The notes under the pieces: generated by a model
Seen by the model: the letters and a program-made list of their open reading frames with translations, nothing else
What the model was told of the DNA's origin: nothing
Database searches by the model: none
Shown: positions 1 to 12,725 of the stretch, piece by piece
Layout: every line of letters begins with the position of its first letter
Position numbering within the stretch: position 1 is the stretch's first letter
Position numbers and translations under genes: made by a program
NCBI RefSeq assembly: GCF_031143425.1
Contig: NC_090439.1
Coordinates: 638,105,465-638,169,464, forward strand
DNA: 64,000 nucleotides
From: Pleurodeles waltl
Taxonomy: Eukaryota; Chordata; Amphibia; Caudata; Salamandridae
Reading direction: 5' to 3'

Positions 1-3000
1 GTGGCGGCTGGATCTGGAACAAACATCGTACTCACTTAACCTCACCTAACTTCCGCCCTCCCACCTCGCGAGGCACGAGGGCGGAAGTCCCTGGCCAGCC
101 CGACGCACAACTAGTGTGGAGGGTTTGGGCCACGGCGGCCCCGATTTCTAAGGGGCCGTGCTCCCCCCATCTTGGGGGGGTGCTTTTCCAAGTTCCATGT
201 TCACATGTTTTAGCAGTATTTTTAGGCTTGTATGTCCGATTACAGTCACCCAGTTTCTGAACATGTCAATATTATTTTGTGTATGCCTTTTGCTTCTAGT
301 GTGGTTTGTTGTCTAATCTAATTAGATGACAATAATTAGTTGTTATGCAGTCCAACAGCATTATTATAAAGTACTTCAAACACATGTCAATGACACCTAA
401 CTCTATATGCCTGGGGAGGATGGAAGTCAAAGTCCCATTTACCTCACCAGCAGAATGCCAAACCCATGTCACCTCATAAGGAGCTCCAGGGGAGTCCACT
501 GTGTTTTTCTTCAGAATTCTACAAGGAGCAGGGGTCCGATATGTCGCCATGATGGGTGAAGGCATTTGTCCTTTTAAGGAAACTCAAAGGCAGTGGCATA
601 ATGCAAAAATGCCCCCTGCAGAATATGCATTGGGGCCCCTTAGTATCCCATATCTCCCATATATTTATTGGTCTTGGGCAGAATGGTACTTCCTGAAAGG
701 TTGAGGTGTCTTTGAAGGATTGAGCCCTCTATACCATAGGGGCTACAGAGGGCTGTGTTACGGTCCCCTGCCCCCTGGAGGACTCAAACACTTGTACAAA
801 ATGTATAACTCAGTGTTAGGTGTTGCCAGTTGCTCTGTATACTAATGTCAGGTATTCTTATGGGATATAATAAGTCAGTCAGACATTGTATTGCATTACA
901 TATGTATTCGCATAATGTATTGCTATCGCTAGTGTGACACTAAAGCACTATATGGGCCTTGTCCGATAGGAGGCTTGGAACATCCAAGAAAGAGAGCAGT
1001 TCCGAGTCTACCAGGCTAGCTTAGCACCTAATGTGATGTAGTAGACCGAGTTCAGTCCTGATCCATTTTTACTGAGGAATAGAGTGCAGAGTGCTCATAT
1101 GCCATGCTACAAGTGCTTTCTGAAAGTGATACACATTTAGAAAAGAATGAATAACTAAATCAATGTGGATACATCATACATGTAAAGCTATTAGAATTAG
1201 AATAATTATTAATGTATCTGTAAAATTAGCAGTTACTGCTATTTTAGGTGTATCCATTCACTGCAAACGGTAAAAGATGAGTAGCGGAAGACCACATCAA
1301 ATATTGTGTGTGTTTATGTAAGTATGTGCACGTCCGTGCATGCACATGTGTGTATAAGTCATGTATGCTTATGCGTGGATGTACATTTTAGTCTCAAGGA
1401 GGGTGCCAAATGTGAAGGTCTCCCCTGGGTGATAGGATAAATGCATGCCCTCTGGAATTATGCAGCCATGGAGGTTTTCTCATAATAATGTATTACCAGA
1501 CTTGCCACATAATCCTTTTGGGCATAATTTGCATATTTCAATTTAAAAGTTGCCTCTTGTTTAGACGGATCAAAGAGCCACCCGTAATGCCATATAGTGA
1601 GAGACATTTAACAGCGGTAGACTAAATACGTTTTAGTTGCCGATTGCTTTATTCAGGTGTTAGTTCGCTAAAGAGGTGGGGGTTTGTCCAGACAGTATTA
1701 ATGTGTGTTAAAACCACAAAAGCAACGAAATAATGCTCCCACAGAATGTGCTGCATTGTGCCGCAAAATTTGCCTTTTCTTGGCGCATAACTTCGTGAAC
1801 TCTGTCGCGTCATTTGATTCAGTACTGCCACATAATTCCAGTGGCCCTGGACATCTGTAGCTCTTTGAGTTCTGTCTAACTTCAAAAGAGACGAAACGAG
1901 GCGTGCATTCTGGACGGGTGTCCTACCGGGCCCTGTAAGCCGGCCTGGACACAAACTGGAATTCACACAGTTAACTCGCCACATTACCTAAGGTTCCTCT
2001 AGCGTCCCCAAGGAGAGGAAAGAAGCACAAAACTTTCAGTAGCCAATTAAACATGGAAACAATTTGTGTACAAGCAAAAATCAAGACCCGCCTTTGCGCG
2101 CTGCCAAAAATAATACTAGGTTTCCTATTTGTGCTGTATAATGCTCAGGATGAAAAACAAGTGACACCATTCTACCAGCCTCCCCCTCCAGTATCATACA
2201 CTACAGGGAGGGTCGAAAGGGCTCCATGCCTTAATTGTCCACTTTTAGGAGCGACTATTAGCGGGCTTAACATATAGCGTTGCCAGGAAGAGAAATGAGT
2301 TGCGTGTAGCTAGAGTGACTTGCACAGGGCGACACAATTTTACTAAGTGGGGAGGCTGAGATTAAACCGATGCCTGGTTCCTTCTAGGGCACTTGCCAGC
2401 TAGACTAGATACCGTGCATCTTTTGGGTATTTCAGTCGCTGGTGGGCACTTTTGCAGGGATTGCCCTCCAAGATAAAAACTCAAATGATACATATTATTT
2501 CACAACGAGCGCTGTGAAGAACGCAATGCCAGACAAAATGGCGATATTCTGCTCATCCGAGTGTACGTGCGGACGTCGCCTTGCCGTGTTTTATCTTCGG
2601 AGCACTAATGAACTGCGGAAGGCAAGTACTTGGCCCACTTTGGGCAATCAGATCTGCAAAAGTAGTGACCCCAAAGCAAACTACCTCTCCTTCTTTACAA
2701 AGCAAATCCAATTAAGCCTCTGCTGGAGAGAGAATTAGTGCGCGGCCCCTGTTCCAACATCCGCGGGAGGGAGGCCACCCCCGAACAATGCATGTCCTGA
2801 GAGGCGCCCGCTGCTTCGGGTGTCAGTGAGGTGCTAAGTGTCACACAAAATGCAAAAAGCCAGCAGCCCTGTCACACAGAATGCAAAAACCAAGCAGCCC
2901 CCAAATCTGCTGCTCGGTTACAGCAGGTGTAAAACCCGAGGTAACAATACCAGGGGGGGCATCGAGTGACAGCTCCGCACTCGGATAAGAAAACAAGCTA

Positions 3001-4666
3001 ACGAGCTCTGTGTGGGTCTCACCCAAGCCCCCTGGGGAGACAAGTCTTGGTGGGGCAGGGACCCTGCATGGGGCCTCGCCTCCCATTGTTGGGAGCTTGG
3101 CTTGTGTGGCCAGGTGAATTCACAGCTATTCTTGAACTCGCTCTGAATATACACACTCACCTAGCATGGCCCTTGCAAACATTCTATAAGAGGGAGACCA
3201 AACTGTGATTTAAAGTCCACACTTTCTCAAAAGAAACTCAAAATTACGAGTTGCAAGCACATGGGCTCATGTGTGTTGTCTTGTAACTGGGGGCCAGATT
3301 TACTAAACATTTTGATGGTTGCTATTGCTCCAATTCAGCATATGGAACAGTAAAATGTGTTTTCTTATGCACTAATTCTATTTTAGTAGTTGGAAAAGGG
3401 TTTTCAACTAAAATTAGATTCTGAATGGATACGGTATCGGTGAGCAGTGAGTCACAAATAGCAACCTACCTCGATAATATTCATGAGATGTCAGATTCCT
3501 ATCTAGAACGATTCTTCAAGAACTAACCTATTAACAAATAGGACGGTTCTTAATTGGTGTCAAAATACTGGTGGCAAATTCCAATCAGTTTTGCGACCAG
3601 TAAATAGATATTGAAGATATTGAGACTACTATCTCCACACCAGTACTGACCATTTTCAGTTTCTGGGCCTGGGTTGGGGACAACATATGTGATTTGTAAT
3701 TACCTGGTCCCGTACTGCATGCAGTTACTGATTCTCGGCCCTTTTCTAGTCACATTTTTCGGTATTTTGGAGGACAATGCACATGGGTCGTCTTGGGTTG
3801 TAATTACTGTCACCCATCCTGAGTGTCGCCGGGGGGGGGGGGGGGGGGGAGGGGGAAACAAGCATGGTGTCACTTCCACCCCCATTGCTGCAATGGTGTT
3901 GAGGCTATTTATGACTGGCCTGACTGGGCTTCACCTTTTCACTTAACTACTGTGGTGGACAGACAGGTCGCAGCTGAGGGACTGCAGACCACATTAACAC
4001 TCACCCACCCTGTCCCCCCTTTTTGTGTTGGAATTTATGGGACATAGCTGGGGTAACAGCAAAACATACCATTAAATCTTCTTAATGATAGAGGGATTCT
4101 CCATCCAATACTTCCTAGGTCAGCACAGGAGATGGGCAGACAGCAAAACCAATCCTTATTCTGAAAAAGAAATTCACACCAGCTTGGGAGCATTGACTTG
4201 CCATTCACCTGTGTAGGGGATGAGGCTATAGTTCCTAGTCTCACACCCTTGGGCTCCGGACGCCATTTTGTGTTGAAGGTCGAACCATGAGAGATGGCCG
4301 AGGGTCTGGTGAGTTGGGACGGAATACAGGTGGTTTCACCTGTGTGGTCTAAGTAGGGTGAAGGGTATCAAATCCTTAGTGCTGTGGCATTCTTGCTGAG
4401 TCCTGGAGTCCCTCATTGTGAATTGATGTATACATCGATCCTCTTTGTACTCACTGTACACTGACTGCTTTGCTATGACACATGTAAGGAATTTTATGTG
4501 CTGTAATGTTTGAGTAAATGTTTTATGTTGTTATACTTGTTTCACTTGCTTTTACAATGTTGTGTTTATGCTGTGTTGTAAATAAACATGACCCAATAAA
4601 TATGGCTCAGAGTTATGTCTTGTAATTGATTCATTTAGGTTGTGGGAGGGGCATAGTCCTGACTCT
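1..4666. other. Unassigned repeat-like DNA, no gene
   Basis: No convincing gene or complete mobile element was found here. Open frames are short, without recognisable motifs, and overlap on both strands. Local structure includes a 12-bp-arm hairpin at 49-88 (ACTTCCGCCCTC and its complement), a smaller one around 139-157, a near-duplicate of about 31 bp at 2838-2901, and a run of 19 G at 3831-3849. The hairpin at the left edge resembles those of the multi-hairpin MITEs and could be the tail of another copy cut by the window edge. Confidence 0.5.
3831..3849. repeat. Poly-G tract (19 G)
   Basis: Nineteen consecutive G followed by A and five more G. It is a simple homopolymer, and open frames crossing it (polyglycine or polyproline) are artefacts. 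Its length is likely polymorphic or prone to assembly error. Confidence 0.9.
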
Positions 4667-4669
4667 TCT

Positions 4670-5298
4670 GGGGGTCATTCTGACCCTGGCGGCCGGTGGC
4701 CGCCAGGGCCACCGACCACGGGAGCACCGCCAACAGGCTGGCGGTGCTCCCGAGGGCATTCTGACCGCGGCGGTTCAGCCGCGGTCAGAAAGGGTAAACC
4801 GGCGGTCTCCCGCCGGTTTACCACTGCCCGTTGGAATCCTCCAAGGCGGCGCAGCTTGCTGCGCCGCCGAGGGGATTCTGACACCCCCTACCGCCATCCT
4901 GTTCCTGGCGGTTCGCCCGCCAGGAACAGGATGGCGGTAGGGGGTGTCGCGGGGCCCCTGGGGGCCCCTGCAGTGCCCTTGCCGATGGCATGGGCACTGC
5001 AGGGGCCCCTGTAAGAGGGCCCCGCTTGTATTTCACTGTCTGCTTAGCAGACAGTGAAATATGCGACGGGTGCAGTAGCACCCGTCGCACCTTCCTACTC
5101 CGCCGGCTCGATTACGAGCCGGCTTCATCGTGGGAAGGACGGTTTCCCCTGGGCTGGCGGGCGGCCTTTAGGAGGCCGCCCGCCAGCCCAGGGGAAACCT
5201 CAAAATACCCACCGCGGTCTTCCGACCGCGGTACGGTATTTTGGCGGCTCCCGCCGGGCGCGCGGTGACCGCGCCCAGCGGGAGTCAGAATGACCCCC
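4670..5298 (+). mobile_element. MITE-1: multi-hairpin non-autonomous element with GGGGGTCATTCTGAC termini
   Basis: The ends are inverted repeats: GGGGGTCATTCTGAC on the left and its complement, with a small mismatch further in, on the right. The flanks both read TCT (4667-4669 and 5299-5301), a candidate 3-bp target duplication. The inside is a head-to-tail chain of about 13 separate palindromes with short loops, for example at 4721-4754, 4759-4791, 4794-4822, 4880-4949, 5031-5061, 5062-5092, 5100-5122 and 5146-5198. Many arms carry the words GGCGGT or ACCGCC. There is no coding capacity. Its TIR resembles those of the Harbinger elements at 10126 and 21892, so Harbinger-type mobilisation is inferred. 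MITE-2 at 34915 is the same family in the opposite orientation. Confidence 0.85.
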
Positions 5299-5301
5299 TC
5301 T

Positions 5302-7208
5302 GTGTCTCTGGGTCCTATTGCAGCAGGTGCTGTGGCACTGGGACCCAGGGCTCACTGGGTCCCACTACACCTAAATCACACCTGTACTTGCATTAGTGTC
5401 CATGGTACCCTTGCTGCGCAATGCATGGAGATAGTACTCTGCATTTTGCAGAATTAGTGCTGTAGAGGGGAATCTGTCCATAACTCTGGGCACTGCAAGA
5501 GAACTCCTTCAGTCATCATACACCTTTTTATGTTACACGTGTGAACATCGATCACAGGTAGCACACAAAAAGATTTCCCAATTCAGTGGCATTCATTTCA
5601 TTTTCAAAATTTCACCTGGATCAAACCTGAAATCTATTGCTTTCCACAGACACCTGCCTGTGACATTATCAAAGGTGTTACCATGCAGTGGGGGGGGAGG
5701 GGTGAAACAATTGGTGTGGCCCTCAATAATGTTCCTATTAGCCCTGCTGTTCCAGCATGGTACACTCTGCATGATGCACTTCACTTTTTAAGATACCGAG
5801 AGACGTGAACAATGGTAGACATCAATTCTGAGAAGACACAGCAATTGACATGGGAAGACATGGAAACAGGCAGATTCGGACATAGACACAAAAATACCTC
5901 AACTTTAAAGACATGAAGAAACACATAAAGGGAGACATGGGCCACAAGGGTAGGGGATGGCATTGGGAGACAGACACAGAGTCGTGATGAGGCCCAAAGG
6001 CATTAAACAGGAAGACAGAGTGAGGCACGTACACAATAAATAATGAATACTGAGGAGGCATGGGGGGCAGGAAAAATGGACAGAGGAAATAGGTTACAGG
6101 AACACATGGAACATACAGACAAATGAAGATGGTGACATAGACCCTGAGACAGAATCTGGGGGGACAGGTAGACAAAAGCATGGTTTCAAGGAGACATGCA
6201 TGGTAACACTTTGGAGGATTTGGTTACATGAGAGACACTGGGGCGGGGGGGTAAAGAAATGCTAGAGGACCGAGGGAGACATTGGAAAGACTCTGGCTGG
6301 ACATTGGGGGACACTGATAAAGACAGAGAAACATAGCACATCACCAGTAGAAGCTTGAGATATGGGGAGACAGACACAGTGAGGCCAGAGAGTTTGAGGA
6401 TATGCAGGGAGAAATATACAATGGAATGTATGGATTCTGGGAGACAAAGAAATGGGAATGCATGGGATCTGCAAAGACATCAAACACATGAAGTCCTGGA
6501 GTTATGCTGTGAGGAATGGACACGGGGAGACCCAGACTCTAGGTGACATGGACACTAGAAGATATTGCAGGAAGACATGAGATAGCGTAAGAAGAAATAT
6601 GGGGAAAGTGCTCTAAGTGAGTGGGATAAAAAAGTTGGTTTTATTTATAAGGGACATGGCCTAGTAAGTGCACAAAGGATATACTACAAGAGGCACAGTG
6701 CATGTCTTTAATGGCACGAGTACGTGATCTAAAATCATGTGCTCATCAGAGCATGCCAGCTGAACAGTATTTGAGTGCCACAACATGTGTTTTCTGTTAG
6801 TGCATTCAAATGCATCATACAGCACATAAATACCTAGAGAAGTCTTCTCTAACAAGTAGCTTGAGAGCTACCGGCAGCTATACAGCTACCTTTAAGTAGC
6901 TTTCCTGTGTGCAACACACCCTGCTAAATAGAAGCTTTTGCTTCGTGGAAATTTTATGTATACCAAAATTAAGAAGGTGTATTTGAAGCAAAAATGTGTG
7001 TATTTTCATAACTCTTAAGCTGATGTTTGGAGAATAATTGCTACATTTCCAAAATATATTTAAAGGTGATATTTGACTGATAAATTATGTGTCACTTCGG
7101 AAACTTTTGCAATGTAATTGCAGCTATAACTGCTTTGTATTGCCCAAGTACAGACATTCCAAATTTGCAACGCTTTATTTACTTTAATGTTGTCAACCCT
7201 ACTAGATA
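5302..7208. other. Unassigned DNA with a degenerate simple repeat
   Basis: No gene seen. Between about 5822 and 6560 the + strand is rich in repeated variants of GGAGACATGG and GACAGAGAC, which open several overlapping low-complexity frames on the minus strand. This looks like a decayed short-period tandem repeat. The remainder is unremarkable AT-rich DNA. Confidence 0.45.
5822..6560. repeat. Degenerate GGAGACATGG-type tandem repeat
   Basis: Short units such as GGAGACATGG, GAGACAGACACAG and GGAAGACATGG recur at irregular 20-40 bp spacing through the block. The minus-strand frames they create are Ser/Pro/Val/Cys-rich and lack any domain signature. The unit length cannot be fixed by eye. Confidence 0.4.
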
Positions 7209-7216
7209 CACTAATG

Positions 7217-7453
7217 CAGTGGTTCCCAACCTTTTGATTTCTGTGGACCCCCACTTTAACATTGATGGAACCCAGGGACCCCCACTGAATCATCTTGGGA
7301 ATCCGGGGACCCCCACCTGAGTCATTACTGGAAGCTGGGGACCTAATTTGTCAATATTTGTTCATATTTTTAAATTTTCTAGGCTCTCGCGGACCCCCTG
7401 AGAAGGCTTCGCGGACCCCCAGGGGTCCCTGGACCACAGGTTGGGAACCACTG
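7217..7453. mobile_element. hAT-type MITE, 237 bp, with 8-bp TSD
   Basis: The element begins CAGTGGTTCCCAACCT and ends with its complement (AGGTTGGGAACCACTG), which are typical hAT terminal repeats. It is flanked by a perfect 8-bp target-site duplication CACTAATG at 7209-7216 and 7454-7461. The inside has no ORF and repeats phrases such as GGACCCCCAC and GGGGACCCCCA. It is a non-autonomous element that would need a hAT transposase supplied elsewhere; none was found in this window. Confidence 0.95.
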
Positions 7454-7461
7454 CACTAATG

Positions 7462-8442
7462 TGATCACTGCTAGTAATCTTGAATATGGTAGCCACTAAT
7501 GTAAACTTGACTGACTGGTAACTATTACAATACTAATAATGTTAGTAGCTCAGGATGATTTTCATTGAACATAAGTAGTTCTTAATTAACATTCTTAATT
7601 TCACAGTACTTTGCACTACAATCTCCGTCTCTTAGTTATTCACGCCAGCTTCATGTCTTATGTTTCATCTCCTTCCTCTCCATTGCTGTCATTTCTCTTT
7701 TCACTGTCTTTGTGCTTATATTACATTGCTTTCTCCATTTCACTATACCCTAACACAAAAGTGTGTGTGCGAGCCCACACACACACATACACACACACAA
7801 ACGCTGCATTTTGCTTTCATTTGGTGTTATACTGTGTTTATATCTTTAACACACAGTAATTACAATTGACAAATACATGAACATCACTCTGCTCTATAAA
7901 GAGATCAAAGACTGAATAAGCATGTAGTCTGAACACCTTTATTACACAGTGACAGCAGTGGTGGCTGCCTTACATTTTTGGCGGGGGTAGAGGGGGCACA
8001 ATAAAAAATAAATAAAAAATAAATAGACAAAAGTCACTTACCTGCAGGCGTCTTCCTCCCAGGGTCCTCTTGCTCATGGAAGCTCCAACGCACGGGACCA
8101 GGAAACACCACTAACCAGTCCTGGCAATGATTTCATTCTGGTAGGCAGCATGAAAGCAGCGTCAGGATTGGTGGGAACGGGCTCTCTCAGTGCTCACACG
8201 AGCACTGGAGTTCTGGGCTTTCTCCAACCCAGCTGTCTTAATAGCCCCTTTAATGACTGTTAAGTCCCACAAAAAATCTCAGTCATGCACATGGTACATG
8301 GATGTACTTAGAGCAGCCAAACACCCCTGCAAAGTATTTGAAAGAGCATGACAAAAAGAATACTTTTCAGCTAGTAAGATACACACTAGATACCAAGCAG
8401 AACAATCAGTACAAGTGAATTATGTGAATTTTTGTACTACAC
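7462..8442. other. Unassigned DNA with CA-rich microsatellite
   Basis: A CA-rich microsatellite lies at about 7770-7800. An A-rich (AAATA)n-like stretch near 8003-8027 follows a GGCGGGGG run, suggesting the remnant of a small retroposon or MITE, but no second terminus could be matched. No gene was recognised. Confidence 0.4.
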
Positions 8443-9314
8443 TGTTAGACCTGTCATCTCTGGTGTGGTCTTTCTCCAAACGTTTTCCCTTCACCCCTCC
8501 TAAATTTATTTTTTGTTGGTGTTAGGAATCTGTGCACATTACCACTGCTAACCAGTGCTAAATTGATTGTGCTCTCGTTCTAAAATATGGTACAATTGGC
8601 TTACATCTGAGTTTCATATTTAATTTACCAGTAACTCCCTTGTATATGGGACTGCATGTACCCAGGAACTGTACATTTATTGCTACTGGTGGGCCTGCAA
8701 CACTCATTGTGCCACCCACTTAAGTAGCACTTTCAAACATGTCTCAGTCTCAGACCTGCCATTGCAGCCTGTAGTGCAGTTTAAAAACTGCCAATTTGAC
8801 CTGACAAGATAAACCTTTTGCCAGGCCTAAACCTTCCTTTTTAATACATATGTCACCCCTAAGGTAGGCCCTAAAATTCCCAGAGGTCAGGGTGCACTGT
8901 ACTTAAAAGGTAAAGATTGTCCTGTTGGTGAACAACGTGTTTTCCATTACTGTAAGGCCTATCTCTCCCATTGGATAGCATTGGATTACCTTATTACATT
9001 TAATAAGTGCTAACATTTGATTGGGAACATATACTAATGTCAAATTTGGACTCAAGTAAATTGTAACTTAAAATCTTCTTCAATGAAAAGTCATATTTTA
9101 AATCATACTTTTAGAGAATTGGCATTTTCTTGTCCTATCCATTTGTTGCCTGCTGCCAGTGCCCTTCGCCACATGACTGTGAATAGCTTAGGTGTTAGTC
9201 TTCCTCACAGACAGTGAGACAAAGGGGACTAGTTGTTGGCAGGATGGGACATTCTGCCAGGAGGGTTGGGGAAGAGCTGTTCCCTGCCCCACTTACATAT
9301 CAAAGGGCTACCTC

Positions 9315-9341
9315 CACACACACACACACACACACACACAC
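9315..9341. repeat. (CA)n microsatellite
   Basis: About 13 uninterrupted CA units within LTR-A. Confidence 0.95.
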
Positions 9342-10663
9342 TAAGGAGCCTGATACTAGTCTTTTGTCACCCCAGATTCTTGGAGCCTAGACAGGGAAAG
9401 AGAAGAACTTTCCAGAACCAGATGTGGGGTAGTATAGGAAATCCCCCCATTTCAAAGGCTGGCACAAGGTATAAACATTGGACCTCCTGAGCTACTCTTC
9501 ACTAGATTCCTGGACCTGAAGACATTACAAGAGGAAGGCCTTCCTTGTTCCTTGGAGGACTGCTCAGGTGCCTAAGGCCTGCCTTGTTTCCCCAGAGGAC
9601 TGCTCTGCTGCTTGAGGCATACCTTGTCCCACAGAGGACTGTCCTGCTGCTTGAAGCCTGCCCTGATCTCTGGGAAGGAATACTGGACCAACTCCCTTCA
9701 CCCCAGGCTACCTGAGTGACTCCAAGAGTCAGTTGGTTGACCTCCTGTTCTGGGCTACAGAGACACAACAAGCTCCAGAGTCCTCCCTGCAATGGTCCAG
9801 TTGACCTGCTGCACCTATGCCTGCCAGGACCTGCAACTGGACCTATCTGAGCCCTGCTGGCATCTGCTAGAGTGAGTCCCTAATCCCCAATAGGTGCTGC
9901 CCAGGCCGTGGACCCTTGTCTGGCATCAGATTAGCCTCCTCTTCAAGAAAAGGAGAAATTCTGAAGGTTTTGGCTGTTCGTGTCTGCAAACTGGCCCGTT
10001 CACTCCAAGACTCTGCTGCCCGTGACGTCCAGCAATGCAGAGCTTCTATGAACCCGACTCTTTGCGCTACAGTGATCGCCTGTATAGCACGACCTCGAGT
10101 GGAGCTTTTTGCTTTTAGTCACTATGGGAGCCATTATGAACATAGCGGTAAACACCGTTGCCAGCCGTGGCGATGGTGAACAGAATACCGCCATTGGCGG
10201 TGAACAGAAACCCCCCCACATAAAGATGCCAAAAACAGAGCCCGACAAAATTTTTGCTACCACCAGCAACCGCCAGGGCCTTGTCGGCGGAAAGGCTGCA
10301 CATCCCACCCCGCCACCGCTGAGCACACAAATCCCCCGCCCTCCAAATAATGATGCACAAATCACAGCAGTGGTTAGTGGATGCCGAACGACCATTGGGG
10401 GTACAGACCGCCACAGCCAGCAATGGGACCCAATAGTAAGAAATGCACACATTGGCAAGTTTGAAACCCACACACCTGACACATATCCACAACACTATAA
10501 AACACACACATACACACCTCACAATCCTTTGCATCGCCAATAGGAGAAGCCAGATTGACAACACTACAAGCAGGTGCTGAATGCAGCAACACACAACTCA
10601 CACACCCAACCACACAACAGCACCCTCACCAATATCCACACAACACACCACCCACAACACACC

Positions 10664-12238
10664 ATGGCACCCCCTAAGCACCCACCCTTCACAGAAAGGG
10701 AGTTAAGAACAATGGTGGACGAGATACTCAAGGTCGAGCCACAAATATTTGGTGCAGAGGTCTAGCACACACCCATCGCCAGGAAGATGGAGTTATGGCA
10801 GACAATAGTGAACAAGGTCAACAAAGTGGGAAACCATCCAGGCACAAGGGATGACATCCGCAAGAGATGGAACGATCTGCGTGGGAAGGAGAGGTCCATA
10901 GCATCGAGGCACAACATTGCGGTCCAGAAGACTGGGGGAGGGCCCCCACCAACACCCCCGACTACACGGACTGGGAGGAAAAGGTACTGGCCATCCTTCA
11001 GCCTGAGGGCCTCACTGGACTCAATGGAGGAATGGACCCGGGTAAGTCATCCACAATTACCCCATATCCACCACACCTCTAATGCATGCACCACCTCACC
11101 CCTCCAACTACCACCAGGACCACACCCCACCCTGGCCACAATCACCATATCCAGTCACCTTGCATGCCCACAAACCCACCAACAGGCCCACATCTCTCCC
11201 CCTGTGCACAGCCACCCACCTCTGCAAGGTATCATAATGGCAGTACACCACCCACAATGCACCTCCACATCCCATGCTAAATGCAATGGCAACCTCACAA
11301 AAGGACCCTGCATGGCCCAACAGTGGAAAACCTGCACAAAATAGGCCTGCCCTGAAAACCCCATCTGATTTTGTAAATGTAACATACATGTCCATTCCCC
11401 CCCACAGGCACCACCACCCATGCCACCCTGATGAAAAGGCCAAGGAGTGCCAGCACCCCACTTGGAGACAGAGGCACCACTCAGGACACTGGAGAGGGAA
11501 CTCCGGACATTGAGGAATACCCTGGCCCATCACACAGTCCTGGACTGTCACCATCCAGCAGCCCCACCCAGGACACCACTGACACCCCTACCACCAGCCA
11601 CCAACATCAGCACATGGCAAACAACCCCACAATAGTGTATCCAGGCTACGGACTGGTGGAACACAACTACAGAGGCTACAGTCTCCACCTAGCAACAGAC
11701 TGGATGATTATGGCCCCAGTACAAGTGGTACCACCAGACCTGTGCAGGGGACACAGGCACAGGGGGCTAGGGCCAGTGGGAGGGCATCAGTGGCCCGGGG
11801 GGAGGCCAAAGGATTGATGCTGCAGCCCAGGAGGTGATCTCTGAGGTCCTGGGAGCATACCACCATACCCAGGACCGAATGGGCCAGATCGTGGCCACCC
11901 TGGAGCAGAATCAAAGGCTGCGGATAGCACACCACCGAGAGGCCATGGAGCAGTGGAAACAGCTCAATGCCACCATGGCCATTATTGCAGGGGTGCTGCT
12001 GCACCACTTCCCAACCCAACCTGAGACCCCCACAAACCAGGAAGCTCCTACCACAGACCACAATACAGACCAGCCATCAACATCAGCAGCAGCAACTAGA
12101 CTGGTGCCACTATCTATGGACACACAGGAGACCAGCACCCCTACCCGTACAGCCCAACAGCAGACACTCAAACGGTCCCTCAGACCCAGATATGGCACTG
12201 GTACACCTGCTAAGACCAAGGCACTGTCAAAGAAGTGA
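10664..12238 (+). pseudogene. Harbinger-1 gene A: SANT/Myb-like DNA-binding protein (broken)
   Basis: Exon 1 (10664-11041) starts at an ATG in MAPPKHPPFTERELRTM and encodes a three-helix SANT/Myb-like domain with LWQTIV and IRKRWNDLRGK. A donor GTAAGT follows at 11042, and an acceptor CCCCCCACAG precedes exon 2 (11408-12238). Exon 2 is Pro/Ser/Thr-rich, then has a helical, probably coiled-coil stretch near 11845-11995 and a basic tail rich in Arg/Lys. A nonsense TAG replaces Gln at 10763-10765, and a frameshift near 10955 disrupts the end of exon 1, judging by the intact reading in Harbinger-2 gene A. In Harbinger elements the Myb-like protein carries the transposase to DNA; that role is assumed here from family knowledge. 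Confidence 0.82.
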
Positions 12239-12725
12239 CTCTGACACAAACTGTCTCCCAAGTGTGCCACTGAACCACCATCCTCACCGGCCAATAGCAA
12301 CTGTACTAGTAAAGTACAGATGGACATATAACCACTGCCACCAATCGCTGAGACCATGTAGCCAGTATGGACAACCACCATCAGCCCACTCCCATCACTG
12401 TAAAGAGCACCAATGCATCCCTGGCCCCTATTATAACACATGTACACCAATTTAAATGTCCCCTGTCATTATGTTGAATCAAATCAAAGTGTGAATGCAT
12501 TTTCCAGTTAAATTCAATAATCAGACCTTTATTGCAGGAATTTCACCCCACGCACAACATGGTGTGGAGTAAACTGAAACGTCTAACAAGTCGTTTATCA
12601 TGTTACATGGCTTTTGAAATTCATGTTACAGTGTAAATGGCTACAGACCCCACACCCCCATACAGAATAAGTCAGACTGACAGTATGCTTTACAGACAAC
12701 ATCATCAGGGAACAGTACCTCATAG

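Noticed and set aside
3290..3670. Possible MITE starting GGGGGCCAGATTTACTAA
   Set aside because: The left end resembles a known type of terminus but no matching right end was found nearby.
5822..6181. 119-codon minus-strand frame with hydrophobic stretches, resembling a membrane protein
   Set aside because: Derived from a degenerate GGAGACATGG-like repeat. Overlapping frames look equally protein-like.
7955..8260. Possible second hAT-like or retroposon fragment (CAGTGGTGGCTG with A-rich run)
   Set aside because: Only one candidate terminus, with no inverted partner and no TSD.
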